From Lentzea fradiae (GTDB lineage Bacteria; Actinomycetota; Actinomycetes; Mycobacteriales; Pseudonocardiaceae), in NCBI RefSeq assembly GCF_900100955.1, contig NZ_FNCC01000003.1, forward strand, positions 310,001-374,000: a DNA stretch of 64,000 bases. The letters are read 5' to 3'. A program made the position numbers and the translations under genes. Below are positions 30,474 through 43,117 of this stretch, in pieces. The notes under the pieces are model-generated. The model did not search any database. It was given only the letters and a program-made list of their open reading frames with translations, and had not been told where the DNA came from. Numbering within the stretch: the stretch's first letter is position 1; the number at the start of each line of letters is the position of its first letter.

Positions 30474-32270
30474 GTGACCACGAGCCTGTCCGGCGCGCCC
30501 TCCACGATCCTGCGCACGGCGACCGGACGGGAGGCCCTGCGCTGGGTGCTCGGCCACTGCCGGTCCGCGCCCGGCCTGCCGATCGCCACCGCGGTGGCGA
30601 CGGTGGCGGGCGCGGTGCTGCAGATCATCCCGGTGTTCCTGCTGGGCACCGTGGTCGACGGGGTCGTCGCGGGCAGGGACCCGTCCGTCCTGTGGTCGAT
30701 CGGCACCGCCACGGTCGTGGCCGCGCTCGCGGGCGCGGTCATGACCGCGGTGTCGACCTACCTGGTCGGCCGGGTCGGCGCCGAGATGCTGGCGCGGCTG
30801 CGGGAGGGCGCGGTGCGCGCGGTGCTCGGGATGCCGAGCGCGCGCATCGAGCAGGTCGGCCGCGGCGACGTGCTGTCCCGCGTCGGTGACGACGTCGCGG
30901 TCATCTCCAAGGGTTTCCGCACCGCGATCCCGACGATCTTCTCCGCGGTGGTGCTGGTCGTCATCGCGACCGCGGGCATGTTCGGGCTCGACTGGCGGCT
31001 CGGTCTCGCCGGTGCCTGCGCGCTGCCCGCCTACGCGTTCGCGCTGCGCTGGTACCTGCCGCGCTCGCAGCCGCTCTACCGCGCGCGTTCCGAGGCGCAG
31101 GCCGACCGCGCCCAGGCGTTGATCAGCGGTCTCGACGGCATCGCCACGGTCCGCGCCTACCGCCTGGAGAACGCCTTCCGGGAGAAGGTGACCGCCGAGT
31201 CGTGGCGGGTGCGCGACATCGGCATCGACGTCTTCCGCTTCTTCGGCCGGTTCATCGGCAGGGAGAACCGCGCCGAGTTCATCGGCCTCGGCCTGATCAT
31301 CGTCGTCGGCTACCTGCTCGTCACGAACGGGCAGTCGTCGCTCGGCCAGGTCTCCGTGGCCGCGCTGCTGTTCCACAAGCTGTTCGTGCCGCTCGGGCTG
31401 ATCATGGCGTTCTTCGACGAGGCCCAGAAGTCCGGTGCCGGGCTGACCCGCCTGGTCGGCGTGCTCACCGAGTCCGACGGCGAGGAGCTGGTGCGCAGCG
31501 CGGTCGCCGCGGACGCCGACGCGGAGCCGCTGCCGGTGTCGGTGCGCGGGCTTTCCTTCCGCTACCCCGACTCCGGCCACGACGTGCTGCGGGACGTCGA
31601 CCTGGAGATCCCCGCCGGCACGTCGCTCGCGCTGGTCGGCGCGACCGGTGCGGGCAAGACGACGCTGGCCGCGCTGGTCGCGGGCACCGGGACGCCGCGC
31701 ACCGGTTCGGTCCACATCGGACGAACGAACCTCGCGGACGTCGACGAGGCGGGCGCCCGCACGATGGTCAGCATCCTCACCCAGGAAGCCCACGTCTTCG
31801 CGGGCCCGCTCGCGGAGGACCTCCGGCTCGCGGCGCCGGACGCGACCGACGACGAACTGATGGAAGCGTTGCGCACCGTCGGCGCCGCCGAGTGGGTCGA
31901 GGCGTTGCCGCAGGGACTTCAGACGGACGTCGGCGAGGGCGGGGAACGCCTGGACGCCACCAAGGTCGCGCAGATCGCGCTCGCGCGGCTCGTGCTGGGC
32001 CGCTCCCCCGTCGTCGTGCTCGACGAGTCGACCGCCGAAGCGGGCAGCCAGGGCGCCGCCGCTCTGGAACGCGCCGCCCTCGCGGCCTGCCGGGGCCGCA
32101 CGACGCTTCTGGTCGCGCACCGCCTGACCCAGGCGATGGCGGCGGACCGGATCGCCGTGCTGGACGCCGGTCGGGTGCTGGAGCTCGGGACGCACGAAGA
32201 GCTCGTGGCGCGTGACGGGCGTTACGCGGCACTTTGGGCCGCTTGGCGATTCGGCAGCACAACTACTTAG
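30474..32270 (+). CDS. cchG: ABC exporter half, intact Walker motifs but degenerate signature (CchG-like)
   Basis: The 598-residue protein has an N-terminal six-helix transmembrane domain (residues 20-310) and a C-terminal nucleotide-binding domain from about 345. Walker A is GATGAGKTT and Walker B plus catalytic Glu is VVVLDESTAE. The signature normally reading LSGGQ is GERLDATKVAQ, so it cannot complete an ATP site on its partner. The other exporter half (43092-44813) has the reverse defects, so the two should form one heterodimer that exports the finished siderophore. The start GTG at 30474 lies 31 bases after the lipoprotein gene. Position and type match CchG. Confidence 0.88.
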   Translation: MTTSLSGAPSTILRTATGREALRWVLGHCRSAPGLPIATAVATVAGAVLQIIPVFLLGTVVDGVVAGRDPSVLWSIGTATVVAALAGAVMTAVSTYLVGRVGAEMLARLREGAVRAVLGMPSARIEQVGRGDVLSRVGDDVAVISKGFRTAIPTIFSAVVLVVIATAGMFGLDWRLGLAGACALPAYAFALRWYLPRSQPLYRARSEAQADRAQALISGLDGIATVRAYRLENAFREKVTAESWRVRDIGIDVFRFFGRFIGRENRAEFIGLGLIIVVGYLLVTNGQSSLGQVSVAALLFHKLFVPLGLIMAFFDEAQKSGAGLTRLVGVLTESDGEELVRSAVAADADAEPLPVSVRGLSFRYPDSGHDVLRDVDLEIPAGTSLALVGATGAGKTTLAALVAGTGTPRTGSVHIGRTNLADVDEAGARTMVSILTQEAHVFAGPLAEDLRLAAPDATDDELMEALRTVGAAEWVEALPQGLQTDVGEGGERLDATKVAQIALARLVLGRSPVVVLDESTAEAGSQGAAALERAALAACRGRTTLLVAHRLTQAMAADRIAVLDAGRVLELGTHEELVARDGRYAALWAAWRFGSTTT

Positions 32271-32285
32271 GTTAGGCTACCTTCA
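32267..32285. promoter_or_regulatory. Iron box upstream of the NRPS gene
   Basis: TTAGGTTAGGCTACCTTCA: the first 12 bases match the recalled DmdR/IdeR consensus exactly. The right half fits if one base is deleted. It overlaps the exporter stop codon and is 15 bases before the NRPS ATG. A small CTTCAC...GTGAAG repeat (32281-32297) follows. Confidence 0.75.
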
Positions 32286-32299
32286 CCGACCGTGAAGGG

Positions 32300-35200
32300 A
32301 TGGCTGAGTCGTCGATGGAACAGATGGCCGACCGTGACGTACTTCTTTCGACCGCCCGGATCGCCTCCGTCCGGCGCCGTGCCGGTGAGTACCCGCAGCG
32401 GACCGTCGCCGTCGCGACCGCCGTGGCCCTGCACCACTGGGCGGACCCCTCGTTCGAGGTCGAGGGACTGGAGCTGACGCCGGCCACGCAGTTCGGCGAC
32501 GTGCTCGTGTGGGCCGACAAGGGGCAGCGGTCCGAGGTCGCCGAAGTGCCGGGCGGGTGGGCGATCCCCGTTCCTTCCGGCGCGGACCCCGTTGTGGCAC
32601 AACGGGTTGTGGACGACCTGGCCGAGTTCCCCCACCGCGCCCTGGGCACGCTGACCGCGCAGACGGCCGGGGAACGGCTCGCGGAGCTGGCCCGCTGGAA
32701 CGACAACGACTTCCCGCGCGAGCGGCCGAGCATCGTCGAGCTGTTCCGCGAGCAGGCCCGGCAGCGCCCGGACGCGGTCGCGGTCAACGACGGAGACCGC
32801 GCGTTCACCTACGGCGAGGTGCTGGCGCGGTCCAACCAGCTGGCCCGCCACCTGCTCGACCGCGGCCTGGGCACCGAGCAGGTCGTCGGCATCTCGCTGG
32901 ACCGCTCGGCGGAGATGGTCGTCGCGTTGCTGGCGGTGTCGCAGGCCGGTGGTGCGTTCGTGCCGCTCGACCCGCGGTGGCCCGCTTCGCGCCGCGAGTC
33001 CGTGATCACCGACGCGCAGGTGGTGCTGCTGCTCGGCACCGGTCAGGAAGGCGAACCCGAAGCGGTCGCCGTCGACCTCGGCGACTGGGCCTTCGGCGAG
33101 CACTCCCCCGACCCCACCGACGTCGTGATCCGGGGCGCGCAGCTCGCGTACGTGATGTTCACGTCCGGCTCGACCGGCCGCCCCAAGGGCGCGATGATCC
33201 GGCACGAGGCGATCAGCGAGCGCCTGCTGTGGCAGGTGCACCAGATCCTCCACTTCGGACAGTCCGACGCGTCGCTGTTCAAGGCGCCGCTGTCGTTCGA
33301 CATCTCCATCAACGAGATATTCCTGCCGCTGGTGTGCGGTGGCCGGACCGTCGTCGTGCGCTCCGGCGGCGAACGCGACCCGCACCACCTGCTCGCCACG
33401 ATCGCGCGCCACCGCGTCACGTTCGTGTACCTGGTGTCGTCGATGCTGGACGTGCTGCTGAACATCGCGGGCGACGGCGAGCTGGCCAGCCTGCGGCACG
33501 TGTGGTGCGGTGGCGAGGTGCTCACCCCCGAGCTGTACGACCGGTTCCGCACGCAGCTCGACATCCCGATGTACCACGGTTACGGCCCGGCCGAGGCGAC
33601 GATCGGCGTCTCGCACGTGATCTACCGCGGTGAGGCCGAGCGGCTGTCGACGTCGATCGGCAAGGCGAACCCGAACACCGATCTGTACGTGCTGGACGAC
33701 CAGCTGCGGCCGTGCCCGGTCGGCGTCGGCGGTGAGCTGTACATCGGCGGGTTCCTGCTGGGGCGCGGATACGTGAACGCGCCTGGTCTGACGGCGTCGC
33801 GGTTCGTGGCGAACCCGTTCGCTTCTGACGGCTCGCGCCTGTACCGCACCGGTGACCTGGCGCGGTTCGCGCCGGACGGCTCGCTCGACTTCCTCGGCCG
33901 CGTCGACAACCAGGTCAAGATCCGCGGCATGCGGCTGGAGCTGGAGGACGTCGAGGTCGCGCTGGCCGAGCACCCGCGGGTGCGGCACACCTGTGTCGTG
34001 GTCAGGAAGAACTCGGCGGGCGGCAACTACCTCGTCGGCTACGTCGTCCCCTCCGACGACGACCTGACGGCGGACGCCGTGAAGCAGTGGGCGGCGGAGA
34101 ACCTCGTCGAGTACATGGTGCCCGCGCACATCGTGGTGATGAGCGAGTTCCCGTTGACCGCCAACGGAAAGCTCGACCGCCGCGCCCTGCCGGAACCGGT
34201 GGTCGAGACCGGGCCCGTCACCGCCGCCGAGAACGACACCGAGGCGGCTGTGCGCGCCGCGGTCGCGTCCGTGCTGGGCCTGCCGCAGGTCGGCGCGGAC
34301 CAGGACTTCTTCGAGCTGGGCGGCGACAGCATCCTGGCGATCTCGCTGCTGTCCGCGCTGCGCGCCGAAGGCGTGTTCGTCACGGCCACGCAGATCTTCG
34401 TGCACCGCACTCCCCGTGAGCTGGCGGCCGTCGCGTCGCTGGACGGTGGCGCGGTGGCCGACCACGACGACGTGCCGACCGGACCGGTCGCCGGGCTGCC
34501 GATCGTGCAGTGGCTGGGCGAGACCACCGACGCGATCGACGGTTTCGTGCAGTCCGTCGTGCTCAACACCCCCGCGGAGCTGACCGCGGACGCGTTGTCG
34601 CGCATCCTCGACGCGGTCGTGGCGCGGCACGACATGCTGCGCGCCAAGCTGGTCAGGGGTCCGCGGTGGTCGTTCGACGTCCTGCCGGACGGGCGCGCGC
34701 TGTGGGAGGAGTGCGACGCGCCGCTGGAGGAATGTGTCGCCGCGGCGACCGAAGGGCTGAACCCGGACGCGGGCATCATGCTGCGCGCGGTGTGGCGGCC
34801 GAAGGCCCGGCAGCTCGTCCTCGTGATCCACCACGTCGTGGTCGACGGCGTCTCGTGGCGCATCCTGTTCGACGACCTCGCCCTGGCCTGGCAGCAGGTC
34901 TCGGCCGGTGGACCGGTGGAGCTGCCCCCGGTCGGCACGTCGTTCCGGCGCTGGACCCAGTTGCTGGAACAGGCCGATTTCACGGCCGACCGCGCCTACT
35001 ACGAACGGCCGTTGCCCGGTGTGGACCAGCTGCTCGGGCGGCGCGAGCTGACGGACGACGACGTCGTCGCGCACGAGCAGGTCCGCACCGTCACCGTCGG
35101 CTCGGCGGCCACCGCGGCGTTGCTCGGCGACGTGCCCGCGTTGTTCCACGCCAAGGTCAACGACGTGCTGCTGACCGGTCTCGCGGTCGCACTGGCGAAG

Positions 35201-38200
35201 TGGCGGCGCGACAACGGCCAGGACCAGACGTTCGCGCACGTCGAGCTGGAAGGACATGGCCGGGAAGGCCGGTTCGTGCCGCTCGACCCGGACCTGTCCC
35301 GCACGGTCGGCTGGTTCACGACGCTGTTCCCGGTGACCGTGGACCCGGTCGACGTCGACGACCTGCCGTCGGCGCTGAAGCGCGTCAAGGAGGACCTGGC
35401 GCGCGTGCCGGGCAACGGTGTCTCGTACGGCGCGCTGAAGTACCTGGGAGACCAGCGGTTCGACGTGCCGCGCCCGCAGGTGCTGTTCAACTACCTGGGC
35501 CGGTTCGCCGGTGGCGCCACCGGCGACTGGCAGCTCGCGGAGAACGCGGGCCAGCTCGGCGAGAAGCGCGACCCGGCGATGCGGCTGCCGCGGGCGCTGG
35601 AGTTCAACGCCTCGGCCGAACCCGGTGCGGACGGCGAGCTGGAGCTGGTCACGGTCATCTCGTGGCCGTCCGGCGTGTTCACCGGCGCCGATGTCGCGAG
35701 AATCGGCGGGTACTTCACCGAGACGCTGGAGGCGCTGGCCGCGTTGACCTTCGGCGGCCACTCGCCCAGCGACTTCGACCTGCTGCCGCTCACCCAGGCC
35801 GACGTCGACGCGCTCGACTCCCCCGCGTTGCGCGACGTCCTGCCGCTGACGCCGTTGCAGGAGGGCCTGTACTTCCACTCCGTCTTCGACGACTCCTCCG
35901 CCCACCGGTACGTGGAGCAGCAGCTGCTGACGCTGACCGGCCCGGTCGACGCCCGCCGCCTCGAAGCCGCCGCGACGCGCGTGCTGGAGCTGTTCCCGAA
36001 CCTGGCAGCCCGGTTCGTCTCACTCGCGGACGGCCGGGTCGTGTCGGTGCTGGAGTCGGGCGTCCGGCCGGACTTTTCCACTGTGGACGGTCAGGGCATG
36101 ACCGGCGAGGAGATCCGCGACCTGGCCGAACGCGACCGCGCCACCGGGTTCGACCTCGCGCGCGGCCCGCTGATGCGGTACACGCTGATCCGCACCGCAC
36201 CTCAGCGGTACGTGCTGGTGCAGACCGTGCACCACATCATCGCGGACGGCTGGTCGGTGCCGCCGATGCTGCGCGCCCTGCTCGCCGAGTACGACAAGCC
36301 GGGTTCGGTGCACGTGCGCGGCAGCTACGCCGACTACGTGCGCTGGCTGGTGAACGCCGACGCCGAGGAGAGCGACCGCGTCTGGGCCTCGGAACTCGCC
36401 GGACTGCCGGGCCCTTCGGTCGTGGCGCCGGAGCACACGCCGTCCGAGCTTTTCGCCGACGCGGTCGTGGACGCGGCGCCCGACTTGGACGAGCGCACGC
36501 GCGCGGCCGGTGTGCCGTTGAGCGTCGCCGTGCACAGCGCGTGGGGCGTGACGCTGGGTGCGTTGCTGGGCAAGCGGGACGTGGTGTTCGGGTCCACTGT
36601 GTCCGGTCGTGACGCGGACGTGCCGGGCATCGCCGAGATGGTCGGCCTGTTCATCAACACGATCCCCGTGCGCACGCGGTGGTCCACCTCGGCCCGCGAA
36701 CTGCTGGACTCGGTGCGCGCGCACCAGACGGCGGTGCTGCCGCACCAACACGTCTCGCTGACCCGCATCGGTCGGCAGGCGCCGCACGGCTCGGCGTTCG
36801 ACACGCTGGTCGTCTTCGACGTCGCCACGGACGTGACGTCGTTGCAGGGTTCCTTCACGATCGCCGAGGTCGTCAACGAGGGCGCGCCGCACTACCCGTT
36901 GACGCTCGTCGTCGAACGCGGAGGTGACGGCTCGTTGCGGTTCAACCTGATCCACGACACCACCGTGGTGCGGGACGCCTCGACGATCCTGCGGGCGTTC
37001 ACCGAGACGCTGGACTCGTTGCTGCGCCTGGAAGACGTGCCGGTGCCGGACCTGTCGTCCGCCCGCCCCGCGGCCGAGGTCACGCCGACGACGCTGGCCG
37101 AACTGTTCGACACGGCCGCCCGGCGGGACCCGTCCGCGCGAGCCGTGACGATGTGCCACCTCGACGGGCGTTCCGAGACCCTGTCGTACGGCGAGCTGGC
37201 CGACGCGAAGGACGCCCTCGCCCGCACGTTGGTCAACGCGGGAGTGGGACCGCACAAGCGCGTCGCGGTCGCGATGCCCCGGTCGTTGGAGCAGGTTGTC
37301 TCCTTGGTGGCGATCGTGTCGGCCGGTGGCGCTTACGTGCCGCTGGACCTCGCCTACCCGGACGAGCGGCTGCAGTACGTCCTCGCCGACTCGGCCCCGC
37401 AGGTCGTGCTCGTCGAACGCGACCAGCGCGACCGCTTCGAACGCCTGCTGGCCGCGGCCGGTGTCACCGCGCGGGTGCTGGTGCACGGCGAGGACGAGCC
37501 CGGCGACGCGGTGCTGCCGTCGTTCGACTGGCGCAACCCCGCGTACGTGATCTACACGTCCGGGTCGACGGGCAAGCCCAAGGGCGTCGTCGTCTCGCAC
37601 GCGAACGTCGTGACGCTGCTCGCGAACACCCAGCCGGACATGGACTTCGGCCCGTCGGACGTGTGGACGCAGTTCCACTCGTACTCGTTCGACTTCGCGG
37701 TCTGGGAGCTGTGGGGCGCGCTGGTCCACGGCGGCGAGCTGATCGTCCCCGACCACGGCCTGACCCGGTCGCCGGTCGACTTCCACGCACTCGTCCGCGC
37801 CCGCGGCGTGACGGTCCTGAACCAGACGCCGTCCGCGTTCTACCAGTTCATCGAGGCCGACCGGCACAGCGAACCACTGACGGCACTGCGCCGGGTGATC
37901 TTCGGCGGCGAAGCCCTGGAGCTGTCCCGTCTTTCCGGCTGGGTCGAGCGCTACGGCCACCGCCCCGAGCTGGTCAACATGTACGGCATCACCGAGACCA
38001 CGGTCCACGTGACGCACCGGGTCCTCGACGCCGCGGACTTCGCGTCAGGCCGTGACGTCAGCCCGATCGGCGGCCCGCTCCCCGGCCTGCGCACCTACCT
38101 GCTCGACTCGTCACTGCGCCCGGTCGGTGTGGGCGAGGTCGGCGCGATCTACGTGTCCGGCCCGCAGCTCTCCCTCGGCTACCACAACCGTCCCGGCCTC

Positions 38201-41200
38201 ACCTCGACCCGTTTCGTCGCGGACCCGTTCGCGGGCAACGGCGCGCGCATGTACCACTCGGGCGACCTGGCCCGCCGCGGCCTGGACGGCTCGCTGGAGT
38301 TCGTCGGCCGCGCCGACGACCAGGTGCAGCTCAAGGGGTTCCGGATCGAGCTGGGCGAGGTGGAGGCGGCGATCCGCTCCGTGCCCGGCGTGGTCGACGT
38401 GGCCGTGACGGTGGCGGACACCTCCGATCACCTGGTGGCGCACGTCGTGGGGACGCCTTCCGATCTCGCGGTGGTGGGCCAGCGGCTGCCGGCGCACATG
38501 GTGCCGCAGCGGGTTTTGTTCCTGGACGCGCTGCCTTTGACGGTCAACGGGAAGCTGGACCGGAAGGCTCTGGAGGCTCAGGCTCGTGTGAGCGAGCCGG
38601 TCGGCGTGGACGAGCCGACTGGTTCGCTGGATTCGCTCGTGTCCTTGTTCGCGGAGGCACTGCCGGGGTCCTCGGTGGACGCCGACACGGACTTCTTCGC
38701 GGCGGGCGGGGACAGCATCATCGCGATCTCGGTGGTGAACCGTGCCCGCGCCCAGGGGCTGCGGTTCGCGCCGCGCGACCTGTTCCTGCACAAGACGCCC
38801 CGCGCGCTCGCGGCCCGGTTCGCGGTGGCTCCGGCTCCCGCGGCTGTCGTGGAGGCCGTGGACGGTCCGGTGGTGCCCACGCCGATCGTTTTGCGGCAGC
38901 GCGAGCTGGGGGGCGACCTGCGGCGGTTCGCGCAGGCGCGGCAGGTGCCGTGCCCGAGCCTCGAAGCCGCGGAACGCGCGGCCAGGGCCGTGGTGGAGGC
39001 ACACGCGGCGCTGCGGATGCGGCTGGTCGTCGAGGACGGCGTGTGGTCGTTCGGAATCGATTCGGACTGGCAGGCCCCCTGGGGGGATCGGGTCCCCACT
39101 CCTATCGTCCCAAGCGGGTCTGACAATTCCGGAGCCCCGCTGGTGGCCACCAGCGAGACCGGAGACCCTCGAGCCGCCGCCCAAGAGGCAGCGACCCGCC
39201 TCGACCCGGAGTCCGGCGTCCTGGCCACCTTCACCTGGCTACCGGACACCCTGGTCGTGGTGATCCACCACCTGGCGGTCGACGCCGTCTCCTGGGTGAT
39301 CCTCCTCGACGACCTGGCCACCGCCATCGAGGGCAAGCCGCTGGCCCCGCCCACCACCCCGTTCGGCACCTACACGAGCGCCCTGGCGCTCCGAGCCCAG
39401 TCCGCCACCGGCCTGCGCCACTGGATCGAGGCCCTGGACGCACCGCCCCTCACCCCCGCCGTCGGCGCCCAGCGCGAGGTGACGGTCACCCTGGCCGCCG
39501 ACATCACGGGCAAGGTCGTCCACACGGCTCCGACGGCGCTGAACCTGGGCCTGACCGAACTGCTGTGCGGTGCCCTCCGCACGGCCCTCACCGAGATCCA
39601 GGCCACCCCCACCGACCTGACGATCGAGTTGGAGCGGCACGGGCGTGTTCCGGTCGAGGAGCACCACGACTACACGCGCACGGTCGGCTGGTTCACGTCG
39701 ATCGCGCCGGTGAGGCTCAGCCCGCACACCGATCCGGTCGAGGCGGCGCGGGAGCTGGCCGAACGCCAGCCGGACGAGGAAGAGCATGTCCGGTACGGGC
39801 AGTTGCGGTACCTCAACCCGCAGACGGCACCGGTTCTGGCGAGTCTGGCCAAGCCGCAGGTGCTGTTCAACTACCTGGGGCGGGGCAGCGAGGACAAGGC
39901 GCTGCACGTGGACGCCGGGCAGCGGCCGAGTCCGTACGCGGTCGAGGTCAACTGCTGGGTGGACGGCGGCAGTCTGCGGGCTGTGTTCGCGCTGGGCGAG
40001 GACGTGTCGGACGAGGTCGCGGCGCGGTGGTTGCTGGCGCTCGAACGGGTTGCGGAAGCTACGGCGAGCCGGAAGGCGCCGGTTTCGCCGTTGCAGCGCG
40101 GGCTCTACTTCCAGGCTGCGCTCAGTGCCGGTGGGCATTATGTGGCGCAGAGCTACTTCGCGTTCGACCGGCGGGTCGACGTCGAGGCGCTCGGCAAGGC
40201 CATGAAGCACGTCATCGCGCGGCATCCCGTTGTGGGGGCGGGTTTCGAGGACGAGGACGGCACGCCGGTCCAGGTGCTCGGTGGCGCTGGTGACGTCGTG
40301 GTGCGCACGGTCGACGTGCTGAACGAGGAGGCCGTCGAGGCGATTCGGACCGAGGACCGCGCGACCGGGTTCGACCTCACCAGGCCGCCGTTGGTGCGCC
40401 TCACGGTGTTGCGGTTGCCGGACGGGCGGGACGCGTTGTTGTTCAGCTACCACCTGTTGCTGTGGGACGGGTGGTCGCGCGAGATCGTGTTGCGGGACCT
40501 GTTCGGGGCCTACCAGGCGTTCCTCGCGGGGGACGCGGTCGACTCGGCTCCGGCGTCGCCGAGCTTCGAGAGCTGCTGCCGGGCGCTCGCGGCCAAGGAC
40601 GTCGAGGCGGCGCAACGGTTCTGGGCCGAGTACCTCGCGGATCTGCCGGGGCCGACCGTCCTCAGCCCGGGCGCCACGTCGGACACGTTGCCGACGAAGA
40701 TCGTGGAGACGTTGTCCGAAGAGGACTCCGCGAGGATCAGGGACGCGGCGGCGCGCAACGGCGTGACGCTCAACTCGGTGGTGACCGGGGCGCTGGGGTT
40801 GTTGCTGGGCAGCGAGACGGGGCGGGGTGACGCGGTCTTCGGCGTCACGGTCTCCGGTCGTGAGGAGGAGGGCACGGAGGACGTCGTCGGTGTGCTGCTC
40901 AACACCGTGCCGATGCGGGTGTCCGCGCGGCCGGACGACACGGCGGCGGAGTTCCTCGCGAAGGTGCAGGCTTCGCGGGTCGCGGCGATGGAGCACGAGC
41001 ACCTGGGGCTCGGGGAGATCCAGCGCGCGAGCGGGCACGACCAGCTGTTCGACAGTCTGTTCGTGTTGCAGAACTTCCTGGGTGACGACACGTTCGACGA
41101 GCTGAACGCGGCGAACGGGATCGTGGCGCACGAGTCGGAGGACTCGACGCACTACCCGTTCACCTGGGTCGTGACGCCGGGCAGGCAGCTCACGGTCAAG

Positions 41201-43117
41201 CTGGAGTACCGGCCGGAGGTCACCGAACCCGCGTTCGCGCGGCGGTTGTTCGACGAGTACCTGCGGCTGCTCGGAGAGCTCGCCGGGACCGAAGGACCGG
41301 TGGGGGCGATCCGCGGCACCGGACCGGAGCCGGAGCTGAACCCCGCCAACGACTTCGGCACGAAGACGGTCGTGGACCTGTTCGACGAGGCGGCCGACCG
41401 CACCCCGGACCGGGTCGCGCTGGTGTCGCACGGCAGCACGATGACGTTCGCCGAGCTGCGGGACCGCAGCCGGCACCTCGCGGGCGTGTTGTCCGGCAAG
41501 GGGATCGGCGTGGAGACGTCGGTCGCGATCGCCGTGCCGCGGTCGCCGGACTGGGTCGTCGCGCTGTTCGGCATCCTGCGTTGCGGCGCGGCGTACGTGC
41601 CGCTGGAGCTGGACCACCCGGACGAGCGGATCGCGTCGATCATCGACGACGCCCGGCCGTCGCTGGTCATCACGACGAGCGCGGTGGCGCCGCGGATCTG
41701 CGGGGAGACGTTCACGCTGGACGAGCCGTGGCCGGACGCGGAACCGGTCGTCACCTTCGCGCCGGACGACCCGGACCGGCTGCGGCACGCGGCCTACACG
41801 ATCTACACGTCCGGGTCGACCGGCAAGCCCAAGGGCGTGGTGACCGAGTACGCGGGCCTGACGAACATGCTGGTCAACCACCAGCGGCGGATCTTCGGGC
41901 CGGTGCTGGCCGAGCACGGGCACCGGACGTTCCGGATCGCGCACACCGTGTCGTTCGCGTTCGACATGTCGTGGGAGGAGCTGCTCTGGCTCGCCGACGG
42001 CCACGAGGTGCACATCTGCGACGAGGAGCTGCGCCGCGACGCGACCGGGCTGGTCGAGTACTGCCTGGAGCACGAGATCGACGTCATCAACGTGACGCCG
42101 ACGTACGCGCAGCAGCTGGTGGCGGAGGGGTTGCTGGCCGCCGCGCACAAGCCCGCCCTGGTGCTGCTGGGCGGTGAGGCCGTCACGCCGGCGTTGTGGC
42201 AGCTGCTCGCGGACACTCCCGGTGTGGTCGGCTACAACCTGTACGGGCCGACGGAGTACACGATCAACACGCTCGGTGTCGGCACGTTCGACTGCGTTGA
42301 CCCGGTGGTGGGCGTGGCGATCGACAACACCGACGTGTACGTGCTCGACGCGTGGCTGCGGCCCGTCCCGGACGACGTGCCGGGCGAGCTGTACGTGTCC
42401 GGTGTGGGCATCGCACGCGGTTACCTCGGGCAGCCCGGCCAGTCGGCGGAGCGGTTCGTGGCGTGCCCGTGGGTGCCGGGTGAGCGCATGTACCGGACCG
42501 GCGACCTGGTGGTGCGGCGGCCCGACGGCAACCTGCTCTACCTCGGCCGCACCGACAAGCAGGTGAAGATCCGCGGGCACCGCGTGGAGCTGGGCGAGGT
42601 GGAGGCGCGGTTCGCGGCGCATCCGGGGGTCCGGTTCGTCGCGGCCGTCGCGCAGGCCGACCCGCAGGTCGACGGCGCGCACCGGCTCGCCGCGTACCTG
42701 GTGCTCGGCGACGGGGCGGACCTCGCGTCGATCGCGGCCGAGGTCGGCGCCGGGATGCCGGACTACCTGCGGCCCACCCACTTCGCCGCGGTGGCTGCGA
42801 TCCCGCTCACGGTCAACGGCAAGGCGGACACCGCGGCCTTGCCCGAGGCCCGTCCGCTGGGCACGCTGGTGCGGCGGGAGGTCAGGGAGCTGACCGAGAC
42901 GGAGGTCGTCGTCCGGGAGCTGTTCGCCGAGGCGCTCGACCTCGACGAGGACGAGGTGGGCATGACGAGCGGCTTCACCGACCTGGGCGGGCACTCGATG
43001 CTCGCGGTGCGGCTGGTCGGCCTGCTGCGCCGCGAGTTCGGCCCCGTCGTGACCATCCGCGACCTGCTGACCCTCTCCACCCCCGAAGCGATTGCGCGCC
43101 ACGTTGACGAACACTGA
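32300..43117 (+). CDS. cchH: Trimodular siderophore NRPS, A-T-E-C-A-T-E-C-A-T (CchH-like)
   Basis: The 3605-residue synthetase has a degenerate leader of about 150 residues, then three modules. A1 code DINYWGGIGK, carrier Ser677, epimerase His844-845 ([10 protein letters not shown]). C2 ([11 protein letters not shown] about 1180; HHIIADGWS 1311), A2 code DFWNIGMVHK, carrier Ser2139, epimerase [10 protein letters not shown] 2323. C3 ([10 protein letters not shown] about 2593; [10 protein letters not shown] about 2716), A3 code DMENLGLINK, carrier Ser3566. There is no thioesterase. I read the codes by hand from the A4-A5 regions; I recall them as those of CchH for N5-formyl-N5-hydroxyornithine, Thr and N5-hydroxyornithine. 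Predicted order is D-hfOrn, D-allo-Thr, L-hOrn, with a fourth hfOrn added as in coelichelin. The exact start is uncertain (ATGs at 32300, 32315 and 32324). Confidence 0.93.
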   Translation: MAESSMEQMADRDVLLSTARIASVRRRAGEYPQRTVAVATAVALHHWADPSFEVEGLELTPATQFGDVLVWADKGQRSEVAEVPGGWAIPVPSGADPVVAQRVVDDLAEFPHRALGTLTAQTAGERLAELARWNDNDFPRERPSIVELFREQARQRPDAVAVNDGDRAFTYGEVLARSNQLARHLLDRGLGTEQVVGISLDRSAEMVVALLAVSQAGGAFVPLDPRWPASRRESVITDAQVVLLLGTGQEGEPEAVAVDLGDWAFGEHSPDPTDVVIRGAQLAYVMFTSGSTGRPKGAMIRHEAISERLLWQVHQILHFGQSDASLFKAPLSFDISINEIFLPLVCGGRTVVVRSGGERDPHHLLATIARHRVTFVYLVSSMLDVLLNIAGDGELASLRHVWCGGEVLTPELYDRFRTQLDIPMYHGYGPAEATIGVSHVIYRGEAERLSTSIGKANPNTDLYVLDDQLRPCPVGVGGELYIGGFLLGRGYVNAPGLTASRFVANPFASDGSRLYRTGDLARFAPDGSLDFLGRVDNQVKIRGMRLELEDVEVALAEHPRVRHTCVVVRKNSAGGNYLVGYVVPSDDDLTADAVKQWAAENLVEYMVPAHIVVMSEFPLTANGKLDRRALPEPVVETGPVTAAENDTEAAVRAAVASVLGLPQVGADQDFFELGGDSILAISLLSALRAEGVFVTATQIFVHRTPRELAAVASLDGGAVADHDDVPTGPVAGLPIVQWLGETTDAIDGFVQSVVLNTPAELTADALSRILDAVVARHDMLRAKLVRGPRWSFDVLPDGRALWEECDAPLEECVAAATEGLNPDAGIMLRAVWRPKARQLVLVIHHVVVDGVSWRILFDDLALAWQQVSAGGPVELPPVGTSFRRWTQLLEQADFTADRAYYERPLPGVDQLLGRRELTDDDVVAHEQVRTVTVGSAATAALLGDVPALFHAKVNDVLLTGLAVALAKWRRDNGQDQTFAHVELEGHGREGRFVPLDPDLSRTVGWFTTLFPVTVDPVDVDDLPSALKRVKEDLARVPGNGVSYGALKYLGDQRFDVPRPQVLFNYLGRFAGGATGDWQLAENAGQLGEKRDPAMRLPRALEFNASAEPGADGELELVTVISWPSGVFTGADVARIGGYFTETLEALAALTFGGHSPSDFDLLPLTQADVDALDSPALRDVLPLTPLQEGLYFHSVFDDSSAHRYVEQQLLTLTGPVDARRLEAAATRVLELFPNLAARFVSLADGRVVSVLESGVRPDFSTVDGQGMTGEEIRDLAERDRATGFDLARGPLMRYTLIRTAPQRYVLVQTVHHIIADGWSVPPMLRALLAEYDKPGSVHVRGSYADYVRWLVNADAEESDRVWASELAGLPGPSVVAPEHTPSELFADAVVDAAPDLDERTRAAGVPLSVAVHSAWGVTLGALLGKRDVVFGSTVSGRDADVPGIAEMVGLFINTIPVRTRWSTSARELLDSVRAHQTAVLPHQHVSLTRIGRQAPHGSAFDTLVVFDVATDVTSLQGSFTIAEVVNEGAPHYPLTLVVERGGDGSLRFNLIHDTTVVRDASTILRAFTETLDSLLRLEDVPVPDLSSARPAAEVTPTTLAELFDTAARRDPSARAVTMCHLDGRSETLSYGELADAKDALARTLVNAGVGPHKRVAVAMPRSLEQVVSLVAIVSAGGAYVPLDLAYPDERLQYVLADSAPQVVLVERDQRDRFERLLAAAGVTARVLVHGEDEPGDAVLPSFDWRNPAYVIYTSGSTGKPKGVVVSHANVVTLLANTQPDMDFGPSDVWTQFHSYSFDFAVWELWGALVHGGELIVPDHGLTRSPVDFHALVRARGVTVLNQTPSAFYQFIEADRHSEPLTALRRVIFGGEALELSRLSGWVERYGHRPELVNMYGITETTVHVTHRVLDAADFASGRDVSPIGGPLPGLRTYLLDSSLRPVGVGEVGAIYVSGPQLSLGYHNRPGLTSTRFVADPFAGNGARMYHSGDLARRGLDGSLEFVGRADDQVQLKGFRIELGEVEAAIRSVPGVVDVAVTVADTSDHLVAHVVGTPSDLAVVGQRLPAHMVPQRVLFLDALPLTVNGKLDRKALEAQARVSEPVGVDEPTGSLDSLVSLFAEALPGSSVDADTDFFAAGGDSIIAISVVNRARAQGLRFAPRDLFLHKTPRALAARFAVAPAPAAVVEAVDGPVVPTPIVLRQRELGGDLRRFAQARQVPCPSLEAAERAARAVVEAHAALRMRLVVEDGVWSFGIDSDWQAPWGDRVPTPIVPSGSDNSGAPLVATSETGDPRAAAQEAATRLDPESGVLATFTWLPDTLVVVIHHLAVDAVSWVILLDDLATAIEGKPLAPPTTPFGTYTSALALRAQSATGLRHWIEALDAPPLTPAVGAQREVTVTLAADITGKVVHTAPTALNLGLTELLCGALRTALTEIQATPTDLTIELERHGRVPVEEHHDYTRTVGWFTSIAPVRLSPHTDPVEAARELAERQPDEEEHVRYGQLRYLNPQTAPVLASLAKPQVLFNYLGRGSEDKALHVDAGQRPSPYAVEVNCWVDGGSLRAVFALGEDVSDEVAARWLLALERVAEATASRKAPVSPLQRGLYFQAALSAGGHYVAQSYFAFDRRVDVEALGKAMKHVIARHPVVGAGFEDEDGTPVQVLGGAGDVVVRTVDVLNEEAVEAIRTEDRATGFDLTRPPLVRLTVLRLPDGRDALLFSYHLLLWDGWSREIVLRDLFGAYQAFLAGDAVDSAPASPSFESCCRALAAKDVEAAQRFWAEYLADLPGPTVLSPGATSDTLPTKIVETLSEEDSARIRDAAARNGVTLNSVVTGALGLLLGSETGRGDAVFGVTVSGREEEGTEDVVGVLLNTVPMRVSARPDDTAAEFLAKVQASRVAAMEHEHLGLGEIQRASGHDQLFDSLFVLQNFLGDDTFDELNAANGIVAHESEDSTHYPFTWVVTPGRQLTVKLEYRPEVTEPAFARRLFDEYLRLLGELAGTEGPVGAIRGTGPEPELNPANDFGTKTVVDLFDEAADRTPDRVALVSHGSTMTFAELRDRSRHLAGVLSGKGIGVETSVAIAVPRSPDWVVALFGILRCGAAYVPLELDHPDERIASIIDDARPSLVITTSAVAPRICGETFTLDEPWPDAEPVVTFAPDDPDRLRHAAYTIYTSGSTGKPKGVVTEYAGLTNMLVNHQRRIFGPVLAEHGHRTFRIAHTVSFAFDMSWEELLWLADGHEVHICDEELRRDATGLVEYCLEHEIDVINVTPTYAQQLVAEGLLAAAHKPALVLLGGEAVTPALWQLLADTPGVVGYNLYGPTEYTINTLGVGTFDCVDPVVGVAIDNTDVYVLDAWLRPVPDDVPGELYVSGVGIARGYLGQPGQSAERFVACPWVPGERMYRTGDLVVRRPDGNLLYLGRTDKQVKIRGHRVELGEVEARFAAHPGVRFVAAVAQADPQVDGAHRLAAYLVLGDGADLASIAAEVGAGMPDYLRPTHFAAVAAIPLTVNGKADTAALPEARPLGTLVRREVRELTETEVVVRELFAEALDLDEDEVGMTSGFTDLGGHSMLAVRLVGLLRREFGPVVTIRDLLTLSTPEAIARHVDEH
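36077..36088. repeat. Palindrome TCCACTGTGGAC (copy 1)
   Basis: Exact 12-mer inside the NRPS gene, read in frame as Ser-Thr-Val-Asp with the rare codon ACT. Identical copies lie at 50788 and 61690. Confidence 0.6.
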
